Assembly (NCBI GenBank): GCA_002336805.1
Contig: DDEZ01000002.1
Coordinates: 620,001 to 684,000, forward strand
Source of the DNA: Bacteroidetes bacterium UBA1941
Lineage (GTDB): Bacteria > Bacteroidota > Bacteroidia > Chitinophagales > LD1
Length of the DNA stretch: 64,000 bases
Direction: 5' to 3'
Shown here: piece by piece, positions 44,901 to 51,975 of the stretch
Layout of the letters: every line of letters starts with the position of its first letter
Position numbering within the stretch: the stretch's first letter is position 1
Made by a program: the position numbers and the translations under genes
The notes under the pieces: generated by a model
Told to the model about the DNA's origin: nothing
What the model saw: only the letters and a program-made list of their open reading frames with translations
Databases searched by the model: none

Positions 44901-45133
44901 TACGTTTACGTCCTATACTCATGACCAGCCTCGCCATGATAGTAGGTATGGTGCCTATGGCATCTGGCCTCGGAGAGGCTGGTGAGCAGACCGCACCGCT
45001 GGGCCGCGCCGTGATAGGCGGGCTGCTGGCTTCCACTTTCGCCGCCCTCTTTATGCTGCCGCTGATCTATGCCTGGGTCAGGCAGCGGGCTTCATTTGAT
45101 AGTACATCCTTATTACCTCATCCCAAATCTTAA
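41924..45133 (+). CDS. RND efflux pump inner-membrane permease (HAE-like)
   Basis: 1069 residues with 12 membrane helices and two large periplasmic loops. The N-terminus (MNLVAAALRRPITLVVIFA) and IPIDIFPALNMPTIYI are family-typical. In helix 4 the relay motif reads GILVDQATVTIENIH (AcrB has GLLVDDAIVVVEN), so one of the two aspartates is glutamine. In helix 10 the motif is GVSVANAILIVTNAE, without the lysine of AcrB (GLSAKNAILIV). The pump therefore uses a different proton relay from AcrB; such a variant subfamily exists. The substrate is unknown. Second gene of the TolC-RND-adaptor operon. Confidence 0.92.
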   Translation: MNLVAAALRRPITLVVIFASLMIFAVMSLMKIPIDIFPALNMPTIYIVEPYGGMSPKQMEGFFSTGLQDQFLYVNGIKSIESRNTQGLTFIKLSFYENTNMAEASSQVATYVNRALKFFPPGALPPLVVRFDASSLPVGELVFSSSTKSLNQIYDLASTRVRPMFASVQGLSAPPAMGGNARSVLVNIDPEKIRAYDVSPEEVVQAISKANVMAPSGNLREGNTMYMTTLNSLEEKVQEFAEVPVKTKGDKTVFVSDLAKVSDGADVTVSYALINGRRSIYIPVVKTADASTWDVVKNLKARIPEMQSLLPDDVHLNYEFDQSVFVINAVKSLATEGVLGAILTGLMVLLFLGDFRSSMIVIITIPVSILIGCFMLSLAGQTINLMTLSGLALAIGILVDQATVTIENIHQHLEMGKTKREAIYDACTEISFPLVLILLCILAVFAPSFMMSGVPKAMFLPLSLSIGFSMIASFIAAQTLVPILCNWFLPEHDMTHETKYANATLALSDTEVHQTTHDMSEDHRKEQKTDLFHKVRDWFSDTIVQMMKHRKLYATIYLVGAISLAGLAFVFIGKDLMPKVNNGQFQMRLKAPEGTRLERTEEKVQKALAVIDSTVHGHVEVSSAYVGLVPSNYATSNLYVFNAGTHEAVIQVQVDEEYKLKMDELKEALRKNIHHFMPDVTISFEPIDLTEKIMSQGAANPIEVRVAGKDMAQITAVADTLLHRMEKIKELRDVQIQQPLHYPTIAINIDRYKVAQFGLDMGKVASSITSSTTSSRFIEKNLWLDERTAYTYQVQVQVPEYMMTTLNELREIPLVKGQNRPMLADVATFTNTTTPGEYDRAGPRRFLTVGAGIHETDLGRASADVRKAVASLGELPKGVKVEVRGTSSLLDETLGSLQTGLALAVLVILLLLAANYESIPTALTVISTVPAVILGAMVALFITGATLNLQSYMGMIMSTGVSVANAILIVTNAEKLRLEVHDATRAAVMSASVRLRPILMTSLAMIVGMVPMASGLGEAGEQTAPLGRAVIGGLLASTFAALFMLPLIYAWVRQRASFDSTSLLPHPKS

Positions 45134-45144
45134 TACACTATAGT

Positions 45145-46230
45145 ATGAATAAGATCATAGTAACCATCATAGCAGCACTGGCGCTGGGCAGCTGCTCACA
45201 TCAGCATCCTGCCGACCTCACTGAAGGCAAAAAGGAAACCACGGCATCGCTTCCTACCGTAAAAGTGGAGCGCGACACCCTGCGCTCCGTGATCAAACTA
45301 CCGGGCGAACTCAAGCCCTACGAAAAGGTAGACATCTACCCAAAGATGAATGGCTTCGTCAAAGAAATGTATGTAGACCGTGGCTCGCGCGTGCGTAAGG
45401 GAGACCTGCTCATGACACTCGAGGCCCCGGAGATGGCCCAGCAGATACAGGCTGCACAGGGCAGGCTGCTGGAGGCACGGGAGAAGCTAAATGCCAGTCG
45501 TGACAGGTACTACCGGCTACGTGCTGCAGCGGCTGTAGCAGGCTCCGTATCAGAGCTGGACCTCATGAATGCAGGCTCCCGCTATCAGGCAGATAGCGCG
45601 CTGGAGCAGTCCGAGCGGGCTAATCTCAGTGCCTCTCAGGTGCTGCAGGGCTACCTGGCCATCAAGGCGCCCTTTGATGGGGTGATCACGGAGCGCAATG
45701 TACACCCCGGTAGCCTCACAGGGCCTAACTTTAAAATGGACAACAAGCCACTACTGATACTGGAGCAAAATAGCAAGCTACGTCTGGAGCTATTCATCCC
45801 CGAGGTATATACAGGTAGTATAGATGGCAAACAGCGGCAGCTCTCCTTTACCACGCAGTCTCTGCCGGGGCAGACTTTTACGGCACCTGTAGCCCGGGCA
45901 TCCGGATCGCTCTATGATGAGTACCGCTCAGAGGCCATAGAGGCAGATGTGCAAAATCCTGATGGTGTCTTCAAACCGGGTATGTATGTAGAAGTCTCAC
46001 TGCCCATCCACTCATCTGTGGCCTCCTATCTGGTGCCATCGTCAGCTATCGTGACGAGTACGGAAGGCAAGTACATCATCTCTGTGCAGGATGGCAAGAT
46101 GCACTTCATCAAGATCAAGGAAGGCATCGCCGACAAAGGCAAGACTGAGATATTCGGTGAGCTGCATGGAGATGAGATAGTGCTGCAAAGTCCCTCTGCT
46201 GAGATGAAGGAGGGGGAGCAGATCAAATAG
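45145..46230 (+). CDS. RND periplasmic adaptor (membrane fusion) lipoprotein
   Basis: 361 residues with a lipoprotein signal (MNKIIVTIIAALALGSCSHQ, lipobox LGSC). The HlyD-type halves of the lipoyl domain are seen (VDIYPKMNGFVKEMYVDRGS, VRKGDLLMTLEAPEM, and YLAIKAPFDGVITERNVHPG) around a coiled-coil hairpin (~90-160), then beta-barrel and membrane-proximal domains. It bridges the permease and the TolC channel. It is the last gene of the operon, starting 11 bp after the permease gene, and is followed by a strong terminator. The gene order channel-pump-adaptor is the reverse of acrAB-tolC. Confidence 0.92.
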   Translation: MNKIIVTIIAALALGSCSHQHPADLTEGKKETTASLPTVKVERDTLRSVIKLPGELKPYEKVDIYPKMNGFVKEMYVDRGSRVRKGDLLMTLEAPEMAQQIQAAQGRLLEAREKLNASRDRYYRLRAAAAVAGSVSELDLMNAGSRYQADSALEQSERANLSASQVLQGYLAIKAPFDGVITERNVHPGSLTGPNFKMDNKPLLILEQNSKLRLELFIPEVYTGSIDGKQRQLSFTTQSLPGQTFTAPVARASGSLYDEYRSEAIEADVQNPDGVFKPGMYVEVSLPIHSSVASYLVPSSAIVTSTEGKYIISVQDGKMHFIKIKEGIADKGKTEIFGELHGDEIVLQSPSAEMKEGEQIK

Positions 46231-46249
46231 CTCAGCCTCTGCCATAAAC

Positions 46250-46281
46250 AAAAAGCCCTCCGTGTTTGCGGGGGGCTTTTT
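46250..46281. terminator. Bidirectional terminator, efflux operon / rplI
   Basis: A 13-bp stem, aaaaagccctccg (46250-46262) with cggggggcttttt (46269-46281), with one G-U pair and a 6-nt loop. It separates two convergent operons. Confidence 0.85.
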
Positions 46282-46305
46282 AGTATGATCTGTAGATGGG
46301 GCTGA

Positions 46306-46755
46306 TTACTCAGCTACTACCTCAAAGGTCACAGTTACCTTGTGCTCTTTGCCGAGGCCGATCTCTGCAGTGTACGTGCCGAGCGTCTTTACCTCACCTT
46401 CTACGATAGTGATCTTGCGGCGGTCTACCTCTATGTCGGCAGCCTTCTTCACAGCTTCTGCTACGTGGTATGCAGTCACTGAGCCGAATATCTTGTCAGT
46501 AGTACCTACCTTGGCACCGATGGTGAGCTTAGTGCCCTCCAGGCGAGCCTTGATATCGTTGATGCTCGCTACGAGGCGTGCTTCTTTCTTGTCCTTCTGC
46601 TTCATCACCTCAGCCAGGATGCGGCGGTTGCTATCGCTAGCTACTACAGCCTTACCCTGTGGGATCAGATAGTTCAGTGCGTAGCCTGGCTTCACTGTCA
46701 CGAGGTCGTCAGCGTATCCCAGTTTCTCTACGTCTTTCTTCAATATGATTTCCAT
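46306..46755 (-). CDS. rplI: 50S ribosomal protein L9
   Basis: 149 residues, standard length. The N-terminal rRNA-binding domain reads MEIILKKDVEKLGYADDLV and VKPGYALNYLIPQGKAVVA, followed by the long connecting helix and the C-terminal domain (FGSVTAYHVAEAVKKA). Last gene of the rpsF-rpsR-rplI operon, 32 bp after rpsR. Confidence 0.98.
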   Translation of the reverse strand: MEIILKKDVEKLGYADDLVTVKPGYALNYLIPQGKAVVASDSNRRILAEVMKQKDKKEARLVASINDIKARLEGTKLTIGAKVGTTDKIFGSVTAYHVAEAVKKAADIEVDRRKITIVEGEVKTLGTYTAEIGLGKEHKVTVTFEVVAE

Positions 46756-46787
46756 TGCTTGATTTCTTTTTTGTGGTTAGACCATTA

Positions 46788-47060
46788 TTATTTCAGGAGG
46801 TCAGCTACGTATGGTAGCAGAGACAGGTGGCGTGCACGCTTGATAGCCTGTGCCACTTTACGCTGATACTTCAGGGAGTTGCCCGTGAAGCGGCGTGGAG
46901 TGATCTTGCCTTGCTCATTGATAAAGCTCAGCAGGTACTCCGGATCCTTGTAGTCTATATACTTGATACCGTTCTTTTTGAAGCGGCAGTATTTCTTCTT
47001 GATCAGGCCTATCTTAGGCGAGGTCAGATACTTGATGGTGTCTTGTGCGCTCTTGCTCAT
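46788..47060 (-). CDS. rpsR: 30S ribosomal protein S18
   Basis: 90 residues. The C-terminal core is typical (YLLSFINEQGKITPRRFTGN, YQRKVAQAIKRARHLSLLPYV). The usual N-terminal zinc cysteines are replaced by KKKYCRFKKNGIKYIDYKD, a cysteine-poor form. S18 pairs with S6 in the 30S platform. The start codon overlaps the rpsF stop by one base, so translation is probably coupled. Confidence 0.97.
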   Translation of the reverse strand: MSKSAQDTIKYLTSPKIGLIKKKYCRFKKNGIKYIDYKDPEYLLSFINEQGKITPRRFTGNSLKYQRKVAQAIKRARHLSLLPYVADLLK

Positions 47061-47437
47061 TATGCAGCCTCCTCTTTTTTAGGTGATTGAACTTTTTTGC
47101 CACGGCCTACGAGACCTGCACGCTTGTCATCGTTGTACTTTACAGCGTACTTGTCCAGCTTGATGGTCAGGTAGCGGAGTACCGACTCATCACGGCGGAA
47201 TGCGAGCTCCAGAGTTTCTACAGCCTTAGGGGCCGCTTTGTACTCTACGAGGTGGTAGATACCCGTCGTCTTCTTCTGGATCGGGTATTTGAGGTTTTTC
47301 AGCCCCCAGTATTCCTGGTGGATGATTTCTGCCCCTTGGTTTTTCAGGAGATCAACAAAGTTGCTGATCGCCTTTTTGGCGTCGTCTTCTGACAACACCG
47401 GGGTCAGGATGAAAGTAGTTTCGTACTGTCCTAGCAT
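47060..47437 (-). CDS. rpsF: 30S ribosomal protein S6
   Basis: 125 residues; MLGQYETTFILTPVLSEDDA, WGLKNLKYPIQKKTTGIYHLVEY and RRDESVLRYLTIKL are S6 family motifs. A Lys-rich C-terminal tail (VQSPKKEEAA) extends beyond the core. S6 binds S18 in the small subunit. First gene of the operon, with a good promoter at 47475-47504. Confidence 0.97.
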   Translation of the reverse strand: MLGQYETTFILTPVLSEDDAKKAISNFVDLLKNQGAEIIHQEYWGLKNLKYPIQKKTTGIYHLVEYKAAPKAVETLELAFRRDESVLRYLTIKLDKYAVKYNDDKRAGLVGRGKKVQSPKKEEAA

Positions 47438-47474
47438 GTTTGTCTGCTTTTTTGTGATTAAAAAAATTGGACTG

Positions 47475-47504
47475 CGAAGATAGGCTATTTCTCTACATTT
47501 TCAA
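47475..47504 (-). promoter_or_regulatory. Promoter of the rpsF-rpsR-rplI operon
   Basis: On the minus strand TTG (complement of 47502-47504), 19 nt, then TATCTTCG (complement of 47475-47482). This is the -33/-7 pattern of Bacteroidota, with the TTCG variant. The start codon is 37 nt downstream. Confidence 0.65.
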
Positions 47505-47605
47505 TAATATGACTGCTAAAATGTAGTGATAGCGTACATTTCAGTCAATAAGGGTGTGTAAATTACTGAAAATCAATACCCGATTGCCTGGCTGCAGGCA
47601 AAGAT

Positions 47606-47821
47606 TCAGGCCTGAGCCTTGTAGTCTGTGCCAGAGAGGGTAGTGGTGGTGCCTTTCAGAAACTGGCGGAAAGACTCACCGAGATTGCTGGTCACACCGG
47701 TGCGCAGCAGCACAGGACGGGTCACGACCTCTATCTCGAGGTCTGGCATCAGCTCCTGTATCTCTTCGAGGCGCTCGAGGTACATCAGTTCTTCTTCGGC
47801 TGTCAGGGTTATCTTGGCCAT
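47606..47821 (-). CDS. Small acidic protein, unknown function
   Basis: 71 residues (MAKITLTAEEELMYLERLEEIQ...). An N-terminal acidic helix is followed by two short beta-type segments (IEVVTRPVLLRTG) and a polar tail. No signal peptide, cysteine or known domain. It lies 168 bp before the S6 gene in the same direction and divergent from dnaX. The clean start with a T-rich leader on the complement and a sensible amino-acid mix make it a probable gene. Confidence 0.55.
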   Translation of the reverse strand: MAKITLTAEEELMYLERLEEIQELMPDLEIEVVTRPVLLRTGVTSNLGESFRQFLKGTTTTLSGTDYKAQA

Positions 47822-48286
47822 TGGATCAAAAGTTTTAGGAATGCTAAGCTACGGGTTTCACAATATTAAATTTGTATAAGGCCTTGATTTTTCCGTGAGT
47901 AGGCCAAAAACATAGACGAATAGAAATCTATATACCTAATTCTGGGTATGCTTTTGTGCCTGGTGGATGTGCCGGGGGCATGCGGAACCTTAAAGAAGGT
48001 TGCCAGCATTGTCCGTAGTTTTCAGCTACTGTTTTTGGTTAATGCAAATATATGTATAAAAAGCGAGATTTGCAACTATGCGGAGGCACCCTAGGAGCGG
48101 TGTAATGTGAGCAATCAAGAATTGTTTGTCCGACGTAGAAGTGTTTTAGTGATTGATTAATAGTGAAAAACAAATTGATTTTTATGTACTTTAATCAGGG
48201 GAGGACTTGGATCCTACCGTTTGTGGCCAAAGGGTGAACATCTTTCGGCTAGCACCGCATCGCTTTTTTTCTATTTTCACGGCCAG
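47822..48286. other. 465-bp divergent intergenic region before dnaX
   Basis: I see no gene, tRNA or strong terminator here. The region is A+T-rich with T runs near 48265-48271. It should carry promoters for the small minus-strand gene and for dnaX, but no good -33/-7 pair was found. An in-frame extension of dnaX upstream to 48221 exists but is not conserved in character. Confidence 0.5.
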
Positions 48287-49423
48287 ATGGCAGAGTATAT
48301 TGTATCAGCGCGCAAGTACCGTCCGGCACGGTTTAAGGACATGGTGGGTCAGGAGCATATCTCCTCTACCCTCCAGAATGCCATCCGTACGGGCCAGCTC
48401 GCGCATTCTTTCCTTTTCTGCGGGCCACGTGGAGTAGGCAAGACCACTGCCGCGCGTATCCTGGCCAAGACGATCAACTGTGAGAATATCACACCAGATA
48501 TCGAGGCCTGCAATGAGTGCCAGAGCTGCAAGTCATTCAACCAGAATAGCTCCTTTAACATCCACGAGCTGGATGCTGCATCAAACAACTCGGTGGAGGA
48601 CATCCGCCAGCTGGTAGAGCAGGTCCGCTTTGCGCCGCAGGCGGGCCGGTACAAGATCTATATCATAGATGAGGTGCACATGCTGAGCCAGGGCGCGTTC
48701 AACGCGTTCCTGAAGACGCTGGAGGAGCCGCCATCATACTGCAAATTTATACTCGCTACTACGGAGAAGCACAAGATCCTGCCGACCATCCTGTCGCGCT
48801 GCCAGATATTTGACTTCCGCCGTATCTCTATAGATACGATAGTAGGCCACCTGCGCCATATCTGCCAGCTGGAGGGTATAGAGGCAGAGGACGATGCGCT
48901 GCACATCATAGCCCAGAAGTGCGATGGCGGTATGCGTGATGCCCTGTCTATGTTTGACAGGCTCAGCAGTTTCGCCGGAGGCAAGCTGACCTATGAGTCT
49001 GTGCTAAAAAACCTGAACGTACTCGACTACGATTACTTCTTTAAAGTCACCGATGCGCTCCTCACAGAGGATATGAATGCGCTGATGGGCTATCTCTCTG
49101 AGATACTCAAGAGGGGATTTGAGGGAGACGATTTCGTACTCGGACTTTGTGAGCATTTCCGCAACCTGCTCTTCGCAAAGAATATAGATACCCTGCGCCT
49201 CATGGAGGTGAGCGACTCTATCAAGAAGCGCTACCTGGAGCAGACCAATATGGCCTCAGATAGCTTTCTGATCAACTGCCTCTACCTGGGCAATCAGTGC
49301 GATGTGAACTACAAGCAATCCAAGAATAAGCGCCTCTCTGTAGAGCTGGCCCTGATCAAGATGTGCTATGTCAACGCGACTGTAGAAGCTGCCGAGGCTT
49401 CAAAAAAAAAAGCTCTAGTATAA
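48287..49423 (+). CDS. dnaX: DNA polymerase III gamma (short product of dnaX, zero frame)
   Basis: 378 residues from the ATG at 48287 (MAEYIVSARKYRPARF). Clamp-loader AAA+ motifs: Walker A GPRGVGKTTAA, zinc-binding cysteines (C-x9-C-x2-C-x2-C in the NCENITPD...ECQSC stretch), Walker B YIIDEVHML, sensor 1 ILATTEKHKILPTILSRC, and the domain III region (LSEILKRGFEGDDFVLGLCEH). The frame reaches an A10 tract (49402-49411), then ends Ala-Leu-Val-stop at 49423. Reading on in the -1 frame gives the tau-specific domains to 50034. The two frames thus encode gamma and tau, either by programmed slippage as in E. coli and Thermus dnaX, or as an artefact of an assembly length error in the A run. Confidence 0.9.
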   Translation: MAEYIVSARKYRPARFKDMVGQEHISSTLQNAIRTGQLAHSFLFCGPRGVGKTTAARILAKTINCENITPDIEACNECQSCKSFNQNSSFNIHELDAASNNSVEDIRQLVEQVRFAPQAGRYKIYIIDEVHMLSQGAFNAFLKTLEEPPSYCKFILATTEKHKILPTILSRCQIFDFRRISIDTIVGHLRHICQLEGIEAEDDALHIIAQKCDGGMRDALSMFDRLSSFAGGKLTYESVLKNLNVLDYDYFFKVTDALLTEDMNALMGYLSEILKRGFEGDDFVLGLCEHFRNLLFAKNIDTLRLMEVSDSIKKRYLEQTNMASDSFLINCLYLGNQCDVNYKQSKNKRLSVELALIKMCYVNATVEAAEASKKKALV

Positions 49424-50034
49424 TCATAACCGAGGCCGCCAAGGGAGGTATAGATCCCGTGGCACCCAAAGTACAACCAGCCACTACTACCCAAGGTGGT
49501 GCGACGGCCGCTGCGCGCCCTGCCACTGCACAGCCACGTGTGGCATCTGACAAGGACTCTGCTGTGAAAAAATCATCTAAGCTGATCTCCCTGGATAATA
49601 TCCATGAGATCACTAAGAAGAAACAACAGGCCGAAGAGGATGAGCTGAACGGCTCCGGCCCGATGATCAGGGAGTTTAACCAGGAGAATGTACAACAGCT
49701 GTGGGCAGACTATGCAGATAGTATCCGCGAGAACAAGGGGGGGACTGCCTCTATCATGGACGGTATCACGCCCAAGGTATCTGATGCTACCATCTCGCTC
49801 CTTTTTGACAGCGATCTCCAGCGAAGCCGCTTTAACGACATATTACCTGCCTTTAAAGCTTATATACATAGAAGGATCGGATTCAATCCTCACATGATAG
49901 TAGATGTGGTGCAACAAGCTGAAGCTACCCAGAAATTCTTTACCCCAAAGGATAAGCTGGAGCGCCTGATGGATCTCAATCCTGCGCTGCGCCGGTTTCA
50001 GAAGGAGCTGGGGCTGGATCTGGATTATGATTGA
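49402..50034 (+). CDS. dnaX: DNA polymerase III tau-specific C-terminal region (dnaX, -1 frame)
   Basis: About 210 residues continue after slippage (KKKSSSIIITEAAKGG...). A Pro/Ala/Thr/Gln linker (VQPATTTQGGATAAARPA) is followed by a conserved domain (NQENVQQLWADYADSIRENK, FDSDLQRSRFNDILPAFKAYIHRRIGF, LNPALRRFQKELGLDLDYD), the usual end of Bacteroidota tau. No start codon with proper context lies ahead of this region; the nearest in-frame ATG (49363) is inside the gamma frame. Full-length tau would be 582 residues (48287-50034), the normal length for this phylum. Confidence 0.85.
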   Translation, partial: KKKSSSIIITEAAKGGIDPVAPKVQPATTTQGGATAAARPATAQPRVASDKDSAVKKSSKLISLDNIHEITKKKQQAEEDELNGSGPMIREFNQENVQQLWADYADSIRENKGGTASIMDGITPKVSDATISLLFDSDLQRSRFNDILPAFKAYIHRRIGFNPHMIVDVVQQAEATQKFFTPKDKLERLMDLNPALRRFQKELGLDLDYD

Positions 50035-50156
50035 CAGGCTGGCCTGTACACGGCTCTATTTCAAATACATGTAAATACTTGTTTTCTTTGATAGACAACT
50101 GTTAAACAGACATTTGTCACTTTCCGGCAGGTAACCTTATCAAAATTATCCCGTAT

Positions 50157-51905
50157 ATGACAGTCCGAACCAGACTTTTATATACCGTGCATATAGATAA
50201 AACCATAGGATACAACCCACCAATGACCCAGGCTAAAGGCTTCTACTACAAGAAGCCGGCTGGATCGGTGTGGGACAGATTCAGAGAATGGGTAGACCGT
50301 TTTACGGCATTGTTTGGCGACTGGACAGCATCTGAAGCGTCTATCGTCCGGATAGTCATCGGCTCTACCTCTCTGGCGTGTTTCATTTTTGGGATGACGG
50401 GTACTGAGCTCTACCACTATCAGAGCATCAATGTGCTGCAGTCCCTGATGGGTCTCGCTATATTACTGGCTACCTATACCACTTTTGGCAAGGCCAATAT
50501 CCGCAATCTGGGCAATGTCTTCATATACCTCCTCGATCTCTCTAACGCTACGCTGGTAGCTACCAGCCACTTCGACGACAAGCTGAGCTACCAGTATATC
50601 ATTTACTTTTTTGTATCCAGCCTCTTTTTCAATAGTAAGAATTCACTGCTGGCCTGTATCGTACTCAATACGGCCTTTATATGCGGTATAGGCCTGGTGC
50701 CACATCACAATTCATCATCGGTATCAGATTTTTATATCGCATTCGTAGCTTCTGAGTTTGCGCTCATGCTGCTGATGGTAAAGCGATTTAACATGGAGGA
50801 GCAGCTGGCGGAGAATGAAGCAAAGTACCGGCTCCTGGCAGAAAATTCTGCAGATATCATCTGCACGCATAAACCTAATGGAGAATTTGACTTTGTAAGT
50901 CCGTCTATCTACTCTCTCACTGGCTACCATCCTGCAGAGCTGGCCGGCCGGTCTGCCAGCAGGTTCATCTATCCAGATGACCGCGAGCTGTACAACAGGC
51001 ATATAGCCAATCACAAACCTCAGGACGAGGATAATATCTTCCAGTACAGGTTTCTGAATAAGGAAGGTAAATACATCTGGCTGGAGACGATCGTGCGTGG
51101 CATGGGGGAAGCTGGCGAGAGCAGCTCAAACTTTCTGAGCCAGACGCGTAGCTTCCAGCGCCACCGGGAATACCTGGAGCAGATAGAGAAGCATACAGCC
51201 GACCTGCAGGAGAGCTATAAGGACCTGGAGATGTTTGCCTATATCTCCTCTCATGATATGCAGGAGCCGCTGCGTATGATATCAAACTATATGCAGCTGC
51301 TCAGGCGCAAGTATGAGTCTAAGCTGGATACGGATGCTATGGAGTATATAGACTATGCTGTGAAGGGCGCATCAAACCTGCAGGCACTGATCAAAGACCT
51401 GCTGTCATACTCTACGATCAATAAGAAAGAGATAAACTGCGTACCTGTAGATATGGATGTGCTGCTGGATGACGTCCTCTCAGGACTCCAGCTGCTCATG
51501 CAAGAGCGCAATGTGAAGGTGTATATCAATGAGCCGCTGCATCCGCTCATGGCTGATAAAAACGCCATCACTCAGCTGATGCAGAACCTGATTCAAAACG
51601 GTATCAAGTACAATACCTCTGCCAGTCCGGTGATCCGTATCATCTGCACTGAGGAGCCTAACCATATCACCTACTGCATACAGGATAATGGTATAGGTAT
51701 AGACAAGCAGTACGCGCAGCAGATATTTGAGCCATTCCAGAGGCTGCACAATAAGCACAACTTCCCGGGCACGGGCCTCGGCCTCTCTATCTGCCGCAAA
51801 ATAGTAGACAGGCTGCATGGCAAGATCTGGGTAGACTCAGAGCCGGGTGTAGGATCTTTCTTCTACTTCAGCATACCTAAGGTACAGCCGCAGAAGGAAG
51901 CGTGA
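50157..51905 (+). CDS. PAS-domain sensor histidine kinase with N-terminal membrane domain
   Basis: 582 residues from the first ATG (50157); an in-frame ATG at 50223 (MTQAKGFYYKK) is a good alternative. About five membrane helices occupy ~65-220, followed by a PAS domain (~235-345; LLAENSADIICTHKPNGEFDFVSPSIYSLTGY), a coiled coil, and a phytochrome-type kinase core with the H-box ISSHDMQEPLRMI, N-box QNLIQNGIKYN, G1 DNGIGID and G2 GTGLGLSICRKIVD. No response regulator is adjacent, so the partner is elsewhere. The signal is unknown. A terminator follows. Confidence 0.92.
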   Translation: MTVRTRLLYTVHIDKTIGYNPPMTQAKGFYYKKPAGSVWDRFREWVDRFTALFGDWTASEASIVRIVIGSTSLACFIFGMTGTELYHYQSINVLQSLMGLAILLATYTTFGKANIRNLGNVFIYLLDLSNATLVATSHFDDKLSYQYIIYFFVSSLFFNSKNSLLACIVLNTAFICGIGLVPHHNSSSVSDFYIAFVASEFALMLLMVKRFNMEEQLAENEAKYRLLAENSADIICTHKPNGEFDFVSPSIYSLTGYHPAELAGRSASRFIYPDDRELYNRHIANHKPQDEDNIFQYRFLNKEGKYIWLETIVRGMGEAGESSSNFLSQTRSFQRHREYLEQIEKHTADLQESYKDLEMFAYISSHDMQEPLRMISNYMQLLRRKYESKLDTDAMEYIDYAVKGASNLQALIKDLLSYSTINKKEINCVPVDMDVLLDDVLSGLQLLMQERNVKVYINEPLHPLMADKNAITQLMQNLIQNGIKYNTSASPVIRIICTEEPNHITYCIQDNGIGIDKQYAQQIFEPFQRLHNKHNFPGTGLGLSICRKIVDRLHGKIWVDSEPGVGSFFYFSIPKVQPQKEA

Positions 51906-51935
51906 TATACGCAATGTGATGCTTATATAATATTG

Positions 51936-51957
51936 ATGGCTAACGGGTGTTAGCCAT
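51936..51957 (+). terminator. Intrinsic terminator after the histidine kinase
   Basis: A 9-bp stem, atggctaac (51936-51944) with gttagccat (51949-51957), a 4-nt loop, and a run of eight T residues (51957-51964). Confidence 0.85.
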
Positions 51958-51975
51958 TTTTTTTGAGCCTTGATA

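Noticed and set aside
49363..49401. Separate gene for the dnaX tail starting at the ATG at 49363
   Set aside because: That ATG lies inside the gamma frame, its first ~13 residues (Cys/Arg-rich) are not family-like, and homology resumes only after the A10 tract.
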